Shown here piece after piece: positions 22,556 to 29,191 of a stretch of DNA of 34,582 nt (position 1 is its first letter; the number at the start of each line of letters is the position of its first letter). The stretch comes from Chloroflexota bacterium (GTDB taxonomy: Bacteria > Chloroflexota > Limnocylindria > Limnocylindrales > CSP1-4): positions 1-34,582 of the forward strand of contig PMJT01000078.1 in assembly GCA_003158495.1 (NCBI GenBank), given 5' to 3'. A program made the position numbers and the translations under genes. The notes beneath the pieces were generated by a model. That model was not told where the DNA came from, made no database searches, and saw nothing but the letters and a program-made list of their open reading frames with translations.

Positions 22556-23566
22556 GTGACGATGACTCAGAACGCGGGTGATGGATCCCTCTTCGGGGTC
22601 GTGGACGTCGGCGGCACGAAGATCGTCGCCGGCATCGCAACCGAGGGCGAGATCCTTGCCACCGAGAAGATCCCGACCGAAGTGATGGGCGGCGCGGACG
22701 CGGTTACGGCGCGAATTGCCGGTGCGATTCGATCCGTTCAGGCCCAGCTGGGCCTCGAGGGTCGGCCCCTCGCGGGAGTCGGAGTAAGCGTGCCTGGACC
22801 CCTTGACACGGCCCTCGGCATCGTCTCGTTCACGCCTAACCTGCATTGGGTGGACTACCCGGTGGCGGCCCGACTCAGTGCTGCGCTCGATGGCGTCCCG
22901 GTCTACATCGACGACGACGCCAACTGCGCCGGCCAGGGTGAGGCGGCATTCGGAGCCGGGGTCGATTACGCGCATCAGGTCTACTTGACGATCAGCACGG
23001 GCATCGGCGGAGCGGTGATCGTCGACGGCCGGATCGACCGCGGCTTCCGGGATGCGGCCGGCGAAGTCGGCCATATGACCATCCTGCCCGGCGGCCCGGA
23101 CTGCCTGTGCGGCAACAGCGGCTGCCTGGAGGCGATCGCGTCGGGAACAGCGATCGCCCGAAGGGCCCGCCAGCTCATGATCCAGGGCCAGGACCCGACG
23201 CTCGCTCGCCTCACCGGCGGCGACCCGGAACGGGTAACCGCGCCGATGGTCTTCGAGGCCGCCGCCTCCGGCGACGTCCTGTGCCAGACGGTGCTCGACG
23301 ACGTCGCGAACTACCTCGGCATCGCCCTGGCGAATATCGTCATGGTCCTCAACCCGCAGGCGATCATCCTGGGCGGCGGGGTGATGGAGCAGGCCGAGGT
23401 GCTCCTGCCGCTGATTGACCGGCGGATGCGAATGCACCTGATCAAGGTCCAGCGCGAAGGACTCGTGCTCAAGCGTGCGGCCCTTGGAGACAACAGCGGG
23501 CTCATGGGGGCGCTCCAACTGGTCAGGCGGCGCCGTGTCTCCGCCGCGTCGGGAGACGTCAGTTGA
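22556..23566 (+). CDS. ROK-family sugar kinase
   Basis: GTG 22556 is preferred (GAGGAA five bases upstream; ATG 22562 is eleven away). The 336-residue protein has the ROK ATP-binding start GVVDVGGTKIVAGIATEG, GVGVSVPGPLD, the catalytic Asp in VYIDDDANCAGQGEA, STGIGGAVIVDG, and the zinc motif EVGHM...GGPDCLCGNSGCLEA with its His and three Cys. There is no N-terminal HTH, so this is a kinase and not a ROK repressor. ROK kinases phosphorylate glucose, GlcNAc, ManNAc, allose or intact beta-glucosides. With a GH4 enzyme in the same unit, a disaccharide or glycoside 6-kinase role like that of BglK is attractive, because no PTS is present to make the phosphoglycoside. Confidence 0.92.
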   Translation: MTMTQNAGDGSLFGVVDVGGTKIVAGIATEGEILATEKIPTEVMGGADAVTARIAGAIRSVQAQLGLEGRPLAGVGVSVPGPLDTALGIVSFTPNLHWVDYPVAARLSAALDGVPVYIDDDANCAGQGEAAFGAGVDYAHQVYLTISTGIGGAVIVDGRIDRGFRDAAGEVGHMTILPGGPDCLCGNSGCLEAIASGTAIARRARQLMIQGQDPTLARLTGGDPERVTAPMVFEAAASGDVLCQTVLDDVANYLGIALANIVMVLNPQAIILGGGVMEQAEVLLPLIDRRMRMHLIKVQREGLVLKRAALGDNSGLMGALQLVRRRRVSAASGDVS

Positions 23567-24300
23567 TCACGGTGCGCGACCGCCGACCGCTCGCGCTCCA
23601 GGTTCGCGACGAGATCAGCGAGCTCATAGCCGAGCGCGATCTCAAACCGGGCGACCAGCTTCCCGGCGAGGCCGAGTTGGCGGCGCTCTTTTCGGTCGCC
23701 AGAACGACCGTCCGAGAAGCCCTCAAGCTCCTTGAGCAGGACGGCCAGATCGACGTTCGTCACGGCGTCGGCCGGTTCGTGGCCCCGACAGCGGTCCAGT
23801 GGCCGATCACCAGGCTCGAGAGCGTGACCGAGATGATGGTCGCGATGGGATCGCCGGTAACGAACCGCGTGATCTCGGTCGGCATGGAGCCCGCGTCGGC
23901 GGAAGAGGCCGCGGCGCTGCGGCAGGCCGTCGGTTCCCTGGTCGTGCGCCTCGAGCGCGTCCGCTCCATCGATCGGCGGCCGATCATCTATTCGATAGAC
24001 GTCATTGCCGGCTTCGTCGTGGACGGCAACCCGCCCGCCATCGACTGGAGTGGCTCGCTCGGCGCCCTTCTGGACGAGCGCGGTGCCGCTATGGCGACCT
24101 CAACCGCTCAGATGCGGGCGGTGAACCTTCCTCACGGCGTCGCCGCTGCCCTCGGCGAAGATACTCACTCACCGTGGCTGCTCATGGTCCAGACCAATTT
24201 CACCGCGGATGGGCGTGCGGTCCTTTACTCCCACGACTACCACCGCGGGGACGCTTTCACCTTCAACGTCCTGCGTCGTTCAAGCGGCACAGGCAAGTGA
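23563..24300 (+). CDS. GntR-family regulator with UTRA domain (HutC subfamily)
   Basis: TTG 23563 overlaps the kinase stop (TTGA), giving 245 residues. The winged helix lies at ~8-75 (LALQVRDEISELIAERDLKP, GEAELAALFSVARTTVREAL, QDGQIDVRHGVGRFV). The UTRA sensor domain follows, with AALRQAVGSLVVRLERVRSI and the late PWLLMVQTNF and YSHDYHRGDAFTFNVLRR signatures. HutC-type regulators sense sugar phosphates or amino-sugar phosphates and usually repress their own operon. The inverted repeat at 22477-22495 is the likely site. Having a second, different GntR regulator in the island argues that the ROK-GH4 unit is induced separately from the FadR-controlled arms. Confidence 0.92.
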   Translation: MITVRDRRPLALQVRDEISELIAERDLKPGDQLPGEAELAALFSVARTTVREALKLLEQDGQIDVRHGVGRFVAPTAVQWPITRLESVTEMMVAMGSPVTNRVISVGMEPASAEEAAALRQAVGSLVVRLERVRSIDRRPIIYSIDVIAGFVVDGNPPAIDWSGSLGALLDERGAAMATSTAQMRAVNLPHGVAAALGEDTHSPWLLMVQTNFTADGRAVLYSHDYHRGDAFTFNVLRRSSGTGK

Positions 24301-24313
24301 CAGGAGCCAATCG

Positions 24314-25462
24314 ATGAAGTCGACCACCGCTCATCCTCTCGACGCCGTCAGCGTGGACGAGATCCCCGCCGAGACCGTTCTGCGGTGGCATGCCGCCATC
24401 GCCGACGAGTTGCGGGCCGCCTTCGAGACCGTCCTGCCGGCCCCCAGGTTCACGCTCGGCCCGCGGCTTCGAGAGTTCGAGGCGGAGCTGGCCGCGTATG
24501 TCGGCACGACGCACTGCATCGGCGTCAGCAGCGGCACGGCGGCATTGACGCTGGCTCTTCGCGCGCTGGGAGTCGGACCCGGCGACGAAGTCATCACCGT
24601 CTGCAATACGTACGTGGCCACGGCCTTCGCGATCACGTACACGGGCGCGACGCCGGTCTTCGTCGACGTGGATCCGGAGACGCTGAACATGGATCCGGCG
24701 CAGATCCCGGCCGCGCTGTCGGAGAAGACAAAGGCGATCCTGCCGGTCCACCTATACGGTCAGGCCGTGGAGATCGACAGGATCCGCGCGGCTGCGCCCG
24801 GCATCCCGATCCTCGAGGACGCGGCCCATGCCCACGGCGCCACCTTCGGCGAGCGTAAGTGCGGCAGCCTGGGCGACGTGGCCGCGTTCAGTTTCTATCC
24901 CACGAAGGTGATGGGCGCCCTCGGCGACGGCGGCGCGATCACCACGTCGAACGACGAACTGGATCGGCACCTGCGCCAGCTGCGCTACATGGGCCAGGCC
25001 GGCCCGAAGCACGAACACCAGGAACTTGGCTACCAGGAGCGGCTCGACGAGATGCAGGCCGCATTCCTGTCGGTCAAGCTCCGCCACCTCGACGAGCAGA
25101 TCGACGGCCGGCAGCGAGTGGCCGCACGATACCGCGAGCTGCTCGCCGGCACGCCGGTCGTAACTCCCGCGTCCGATGTAACCGGACGCCATGCCTATTA
25201 CATGTTCACGATCCAGGCCCCGAAGCGAGACGAGTTGGCCGAGTTCCTCGCCGGACGTGGCATCAGGACCCAGATCATCTATCCGAAGCTCGTCCCGGAC
25301 CAGGGCGCCTACCAGGATCATACGGCCCGCCGCATCGGCGACTTCCCCGTCGCACGCGCGGCCGGCGAGCGCATCCTGTGCCTGCCGATGTTCGCGGAAC
25401 TCACCGACGCCGAGATCGAGCGAGTGGCCCAGGGCATTCGCGCCTTCTACAAGGCGGACTAG
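24314..25462 (+). CDS. DegT/DnrJ/EryC1/StrS-family sugar aminotransferase
   Basis: ATG 24314 follows CAGGAG and gives 382 residues. PLP-enzyme landmarks are RFTLGPRLREFEAELAAYVG, IGVSSGTAALTLALRALGVG, PGDEVITVCNTYVATAFAIT, ILEDAAHAHGA (Asp169) and the internal aldimine Lys198 in SFYPTKVMGALGDGGAI, then LRYMGQ and YQERLDEMQAAFLSVKL. This family transfers an amino group from glutamate or glutamine to a keto sugar, usually nucleotide-linked, but NtdA of Bacillus acts on 3-oxo-glucose-6-phosphate. No nucleotide-sugar genes are nearby. The next gene is a GH4 enzyme, a family that makes 3-keto sugar phosphates transiently with NAD. A 3-keto/3-amino sugar phosphate interconversion is therefore a reasonable hypothesis. 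Confidence 0.92.
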   Translation: MKSTTAHPLDAVSVDEIPAETVLRWHAAIADELRAAFETVLPAPRFTLGPRLREFEAELAAYVGTTHCIGVSSGTAALTLALRALGVGPGDEVITVCNTYVATAFAITYTGATPVFVDVDPETLNMDPAQIPAALSEKTKAILPVHLYGQAVEIDRIRAAAPGIPILEDAAHAHGATFGERKCGSLGDVAAFSFYPTKVMGALGDGGAITTSNDELDRHLRQLRYMGQAGPKHEHQELGYQERLDEMQAAFLSVKLRHLDEQIDGRQRVAARYRELLAGTPVVTPASDVTGRHAYYMFTIQAPKRDELAEFLAGRGIRTQIIYPKLVPDQGAYQDHTARRIGDFPVARAAGERILCLPMFAELTDAEIERVAQGIRAFYKAD

Positions 25463-25465
25463 GCG

Positions 25466-26695
25466 ATGCGCCTCGTCGTGCTGGGCGGAAGCGGCAGCTC
25501 CACGCCGGAGCTCTTCGACGCGCTGGCGGACTGGCCCGGCGGCATCGAGCGACGACCCCCGCTTGAGGTCGTGCTTGTCGGCCGGACCGCCGAGCGGCTA
25601 AATGTCGTCGTGGCGGCCTGCCGGGCCCGGATCGGATCTGGTCCGGCCCTGACGGTTACAGGCGACACGGATCGGCGGCGCGCCCTCGAAGGGGCCGATG
25701 TCGTCCTCAACCAGGTCCGGATCGGCGGCTACGCGGCGCGTGCCTTCGACGAGTCGTTCCCTTGGCAGGCTGGGATTCCGGGCGAGGAGACGATGGGGCC
25801 CGGCGGATTTGCGAACGCCGTCAGGACCGTGCCCGCGCTGCGGCCGACTTGGCTCGACATCGCGCAAGTCGCATCGACCGCGCTCGTGGTGAACCTCACG
25901 AACCCGGCTGGAATCGTCCAGGCCGCGGCCCTGGCGGAGCACCCCGGGCTCAAGGTCGTGTCAGTCTGCGACTCGCCGATGCCGATCCTGGATCGGATCG
26001 CCGAGCGGCTCGGCCGCGACCGAGCCGGAGTGTGGGCTCGATACATTGGCATGAACCATGTGGGCTGGTGGGTGCCCGAGGATTGCGACGGACCCGATCT
26101 GCTCGAATCGCTGGCGGACCTGGCGACCGGCAACGACCCGCTGGACGTCCGTCTCCAGGGTGCGATTGCCGCGCCATACGTCCGCTACTACCTCCACCCG
26201 GACCGTATCCTCTCCGCGCAGCAGGGTAAGCCAACCCGAGCCCAGACTCTCCAACAACTGGAAGCGTCTCTGCTTGCGGGCTACAGGGCCGATCCCGCTG
26301 CGGATCTCCCCCGCCGCGGGGCCGTGGTCTGGTACCGGATGGCGGTGCTCGCATACCTTGACGCCTGGATTTATGGCACGGGCGAGGGTCCCGTGATCGC
26401 AGGCATCCTCAACGCCAATCTCGTGCCGAGCCTGCCGTCGGACGTCGTCATCGAATTGCCCCACCGCATCTCCGGCCCCGCGGATCTCAGACCCATAGAG
26501 CCGGTGACTCTGCCCGGACTCCCGGCTTCGCTGCTACAAGCTCATGCGGCGTACGAGTCCCTCGCCGTGCGGGCTCTGTTACCGGGGGCCGACGAGGAGG
26601 CCGCGATCCGGGCGCTCGCGGCGAACCCGATGGTCCACGGCACCGATCGGGCAGTCGGTATCTGGCATGCTATCCAGGCAGGCCCGCAGGGCTGA
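25466..26695 (+). CDS. Glycoside hydrolase family 4 protein (6-phospho-beta-glucosidase-like, NAD- and metal-dependent)
   Basis: The 409-residue protein starts at ATG 25466, three bases after the aminotransferase stop. GH4 landmarks are VVLGGSGSSTPELFDAL at the NAD site, GADVVLNQVRIGGYAARAFD, GIPGEETMGPGGFANAVRTV, VVNLTNPAGIV, then the metal ligands Cys168 (SVCDSP) and His198 (IGMNHVGW). RRGAVVWY follows, with the Tyr that usually acts as base, and a C-terminal NANLVPSLPSDVVIELP. GH4 enzymes cleave 6-phosphoglycosides by an oxidation at C3, elimination and reduction, using NAD and Mn. This one may be a true glycosidase or have kept only the C3 oxidoreduction. It ends the ROK-GntR-DegT unit. 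Confidence 0.9.
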   Translation: MRLVVLGGSGSSTPELFDALADWPGGIERRPPLEVVLVGRTAERLNVVVAACRARIGSGPALTVTGDTDRRRALEGADVVLNQVRIGGYAARAFDESFPWQAGIPGEETMGPGGFANAVRTVPALRPTWLDIAQVASTALVVNLTNPAGIVQAAALAEHPGLKVVSVCDSPMPILDRIAERLGRDRAGVWARYIGMNHVGWWVPEDCDGPDLLESLADLATGNDPLDVRLQGAIAAPYVRYYLHPDRILSAQQGKPTRAQTLQQLEASLLAGYRADPAADLPRRGAVVWYRMAVLAYLDAWIYGTGEGPVIAGILNANLVPSLPSDVVIELPHRISGPADLRPIEPVTLPGLPASLLQAHAAYESLAVRALLPGADEEAAIRALAANPMVHGTDRAVGIWHAIQAGPQG

Positions 26696-26795
26696 TGGGG
26701 TCTGCTCTCAACTCGCACCCGGTCACGCGCTTGAGGCGCCGCTCGGCTACCTGTCCCCGCGGGCGCTCTTGTTCTTGGGCCGCCATCATCTGCGC

Positions 26796-27308
26796 ATGAC
26801 ACTGAAGGTCGATCCCGACCGCGTGCGTATCCGCCCGGTGACCATTGAGGATAGGTCGACTCTGCTTGAGTTCAGGTTCGCGATGTGGGCGGACATAGAC
26901 GCGGCGTCCCATCACGGGCCCCATGCGGCCGCCTCCGGCATTGCCGACCGAGCAACCCTGCTCAAAGATAGCGAGCGATGGCTCGATAGGCACATCGGCC
27001 ATGACTTCGTGGCCTTTATCGCGGATCTCGATGGCCGTCCGGCCGCCACGGCCGCCCTGATGTGGTTCGATCATCCGCCCGTTCCCGCCAATCCGAACGG
27101 CGTCGAGGCCTACATCCTCAACGTATATGCCAGACCCGAGGCACGGCACATTGGCCTGGCGCGGGCGCTGATCGAACGACTGATCGCGGAGGCTCGGACC
27201 GCGGGCGTGCGCCGCATTTGGCTGCGCGCCAGCGACGCGGGGCGACCGCTCTACGAGTCCGTGGGTTTCTGGTCACAAGAGGACGACATGCGGTTGACGC
27301 TCGACTAG
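26796..27308 (+). CDS. GNAT-family N-acetyltransferase
   Basis: ATG 26796 (170 residues) begins the family pattern VRIRPVTIEDRSTLLEFRFA; the frame is open further upstream but that part is arginine-rich shadow. GNAT motifs follow: DFVAFIADLDGRPAATAALM, then VEAYILNVYARPEARHIGLA with the acetyl-CoA loop RPEARHIGLARALIERLI, and a final IWLRASDAGRPLYESVGFWS. The loop has HIGLA where most have R/QGxGxA/G, still compatible with CoA binding. The substrate is unknown. It stands alone between the sugar island and the toxin-antitoxin pair, about 100 bases from each. Confidence 0.88.
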   Translation: MTLKVDPDRVRIRPVTIEDRSTLLEFRFAMWADIDAASHHGPHAAASGIADRATLLKDSERWLDRHIGHDFVAFIADLDGRPAATAALMWFDHPPVPANPNGVEAYILNVYARPEARHIGLARALIERLIAEARTAGVRRIWLRASDAGRPLYESVGFWSQEDDMRLTLD

Positions 27309-27364
27309 GCTCGAACCGGGCAAAATAGCGAGGCCGCCGGGCGCATCCTAGCCAGTGACAGCGG

Positions 27365-27372
27365 TGGTACCA
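27365..27372. promoter_or_regulatory. Possible autoregulatory palindrome TGGTACCA upstream of vapB-like gene
   Basis: An 8-base perfect palindrome ends seven bases before the antitoxin start codon. Ribbon-helix-helix antitoxins commonly bind short palindromes at this position to repress their own operon. The site is short, so this is tentative. Confidence 0.4.
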
Positions 27373-27379
27373 TACATCA

Positions 27380-27595
27380 ATGAACAAGACGACCATCTAC
27401 CTGCCCCCTGAACTCCTATCGGCCGTCAAGCGGGCAGCTCGACGACGGGGCGTCTCGGAGGCGGAGGTTATCCGGGATTCGATTCGCATCGCGGTCGGCG
27501 CTGAGCGGCCGCGGCCCAATGGCAGCCTGTTCGCAAGCGGTGCGCCAATCGCCCGCGAGACCGACGACCACCTGCCCGGGTTTGGCGAGCGGTGA
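27380..27595 (+). CDS. Ribbon-helix-helix antitoxin (VapB/CopG type)
   Basis: The 71-residue protein begins NKTTIYLPPELLSAVKRAAR, the beta-strand then helix of a ribbon-helix-helix DNA-binding domain, followed by RRGVSEAEVIRDSIRIAVG for the second helix. The C-terminal ~25 residues (GSLFASGAPIARETDDHLPG) form the expected extended toxin-binding tail. It would neutralise the PIN toxin encoded next and repress the operon as a complex. Stop and toxin start overlap (GTGA), the standard coupling for such pairs. Confidence 0.9.
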   Translation: MNKTTIYLPPELLSAVKRAARRRGVSEAEVIRDSIRIAVGAERPRPNGSLFASGAPIARETDDHLPGFGER

Positions 27596-27999
27596 TCGTC
27601 GACACGAGCGCCCTCCTCGCATTCTTCGATACCGACGAGCCTGATCATGCGGCGGTCACGACCATCCTGGACATCGCGACCGAGCCTCTGGTGGTCTCGC
27701 CACACGTCGTGGCCGAACTCGACTACCTGGTCGCGTCGCGGCTCGGCGTCTCGGCCGAGCTGGCAGTGCTGCGCGAGTTGGCGGGTGGCGCCTGGGATCT
27801 CGCCCTATTCGGTACCGAGGACCTGGCACAGGCGCAGGCGGTCGTCGAACGTTACGCCGACCAATCGATCGGGCTAGCGGACGCGTCGATCGTCATCCTT
27901 GCCGCGCGCTATCAGACACGAACCGTCGTAACCCTCGATCGGCGGCACTTCGGGGTCATTCGGCCGATCGACGGCGGGAGCTTCGAGATCCTGCCGTAG
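27592..27999 (+). CDS. PIN-domain ribonuclease toxin (VapC type)
   Basis: GTG 27592 overlaps the antitoxin stop. The 135-residue protein has the PIN acidic set: Asp4 in IVDTSALLAFF, Glu42 in VVAELDYL, Asp97 in GLADASIVILA and Asp116 in TLDRRHF. All are present, so it should be an active Mg-dependent RNase. VapC toxins typically cut initiator tRNA, rRNA or specific tRNAs; the target here is unknown. The pair is likely a genomic stabilisation or stress module. It sits exactly where the catabolic island ends and mixed gene content begins. Confidence 0.93.
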   Translation: MIVDTSALLAFFDTDEPDHAAVTTILDIATEPLVVSPHVVAELDYLVASRLGVSAELAVLRELAGGAWDLALFGTEDLAQAQAVVERYADQSIGLADASIVILAARYQTRTVVTLDRRHFGVIRPIDGGSFEILP

Positions 28000-28334
28000 A
28001 GCGAACGACGAACGCGATCGGCGAGCCGGATTGCCTCCCATCCAAACGCCGACAGGCTCAGCGAGTGATCGACGATTCCCCGCTTCAGAGTCGCCTGCGA
28101 GATGTCTTCCCACGAACGCTCATCTCTGCACGATCCTGTGCCACTGGCTCCACCCAAACCATCGATCATCGACAATCGATTCTTAGGGACATAAGGCCCT
28201 TGCTTGTCCAGGAGTTGGGCTCGACCCTTCGACCTCGGCAGGAAGTTCCGCCCGAGCGCGGACGCCACTTGCTCCCTCGGGGGGAACGGGCCGTTGCGCG
28301 GCCGGGCGGACGAGCTGCCAGTCACATCTGTAGG
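28000..28334. other. Region without a supportable gene
   Basis: No frame gives a recognisable protein. On the minus strand, one frame around 28010-28140 reads SWEDISQATLKRGIVDHSLS then LSAFGWEAIRLADRV, which looks protein-like but has no clear start or family, so it may be a decayed gene. A short imperfect ATCGAT-containing repeat lies near 28162-28180. The region probably also holds the promoter of the secreted protein at 28372. Confidence 0.35.
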
Positions 28335-28357
28335 TTGGCCAGCCTCTGGCTGGCCGA
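28335..28357 (+). other. Strong RNA hairpin just upstream of a ribosome-binding site
   Basis: GGCCAGCC (28337-28344) and GGCTGGCC (28348-28355) are perfect 8-bp arms with a 3-base TCT loop, extendable to ten pairs with one G-T. The GGAGGAG ribosome-binding sequence (28361-28367) starts five bases after it. No U-tract follows, so a 5'-leader stabiliser or translation regulator is likelier than a terminator. Confidence 0.6.
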
Positions 28358-28371
28358 GATGGAGGAGCAGC

Positions 28372-28914
28372 GTGAAGAAGCTCATCGTGGCCGTGCTGGT
28401 AGTGGTGGCTTTGGCAGGAAGCGCCACGGCCGTATATGCGAGTTCAGGCGACAAGGACTTCCACAAGTACACCGCGATCTCGGTGGCTAACCCCAACAAC
28501 CCTGCGCAGGTGTCGCACAAACTGGTCCGTGAGAAGACGCCATTGGCCGTCTACAAGCAGCACATCACAGCCCTCAACAACTGTGACTGGCTGGGCCTGA
28601 TGCAGCAGTACCCAGACGGGTACACCCTCCGACAGAGTGGCCAAGGGGCGCTCGTCTCGGGCCGCCTGGCGGCTGCCGCGACGTTCGCCGGGTTCGTGAA
28701 GCCGCACGCCTCAGGTGGTCTGTGCGGAGGCAAGTTCACGACGCTGTCAATGTCGATCACCGATGAGACCGTGGCGGTCTCCTGGGCTTTCGATGCCCCG
28801 TTCCTGGCGGCAACCTACTACGGTGCCGATGCCTACATCACCGACGACGGGTTGATGGTCTCGATGGTCAGCACTTTCGACGGGAACCAGCTCCAGTACA
28901 AGCCTGGAACCTAG
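28372..28914 (+). CDS. Small secreted protein of unknown function, possibly NTF2/SnoaL-like fold
   Basis: GTG 28372 follows GGAGGAG. The 180-residue product starts with a clear signal peptide: KK, then a hydrophobic LIVAVLVVVALAG and a probable cleavage after ATAVYA. The mature part (TPLAVYKQHITALNNCDWLG, LMQQYPDGYTLRQSG, LVSGRLAAAATFAGFV, then AVSWAFDAPF and ADAYITDDGLMVSMVSTFDG) has the order and spacing of an NTF2/SnoaL-like alpha+beta cone, a ligand-binding or enzymatic fold. Two Cys (in NNCDW and GLCGGK) could form a disulfide outside the cell. I do not recognise a named family. It stands alone and is followed by a hairpin terminator. Confidence 0.8.
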   Translation: MKKLIVAVLVVVALAGSATAVYASSGDKDFHKYTAISVANPNNPAQVSHKLVREKTPLAVYKQHITALNNCDWLGLMQQYPDGYTLRQSGQGALVSGRLAAAATFAGFVKPHASGGLCGGKFTTLSMSITDETVAVSWAFDAPFLAATYYGADAYITDDGLMVSMVSTFDGNQLQYKPGT

Positions 28915-28983
28915 GCCGTGTGGCGGCCGCCTACGACGTGAATCGACGATAGGCGGCAGCACCGGCGCTCCTAGGGTGAACCT

Positions 28984-29020
28984 GAGGCCCCGACGGCAGC
29001 ACAAGCCGCCCCGGGGCCTC
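28984..29020 (+). terminator. Hairpin terminator candidate after the secreted-protein gene
   Basis: GAGGCCCCG (28984-28992) pairs perfectly with CGGGGCCTC (29012-29020); an inner GGC/GCC pair can extend the stem. It is followed by TCCTTGT, a weak T-tract. It lies between two converging genes (stops at 28914 and 29192) and could serve both. Confidence 0.55.
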
Positions 29021-29084
29021 TCCTTGTCGGCGCGGCAGCGCCGCTCAAAGCAGCATCGCCCACTCGTGCGCGGGGATCGGACGC

Positions 29085-29117
29085 GGGCTAGGTCTGGGCT
29101 AGGTCTGGGCTAGGTCT
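29085..29117. repeat. 11-bp tandem repeat, three copies
   Basis: GGGCTAGGTCT occurs three times head to tail without change, followed by GGCTTT. It is in the gap between the terminator hairpin and the acetamidase stop. Each unit contains CTAG, rare in this GC-rich DNA. Function is unknown; slippage-type variation is possible. Confidence 0.85.
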
Positions 29118-29191
29118 GGCTTTCGCCTCTATTCATGACGATCGGTAGCCGCCACGGAGAAGACGGCTCCGCTCGCCTCTTCGGCAGGGGG

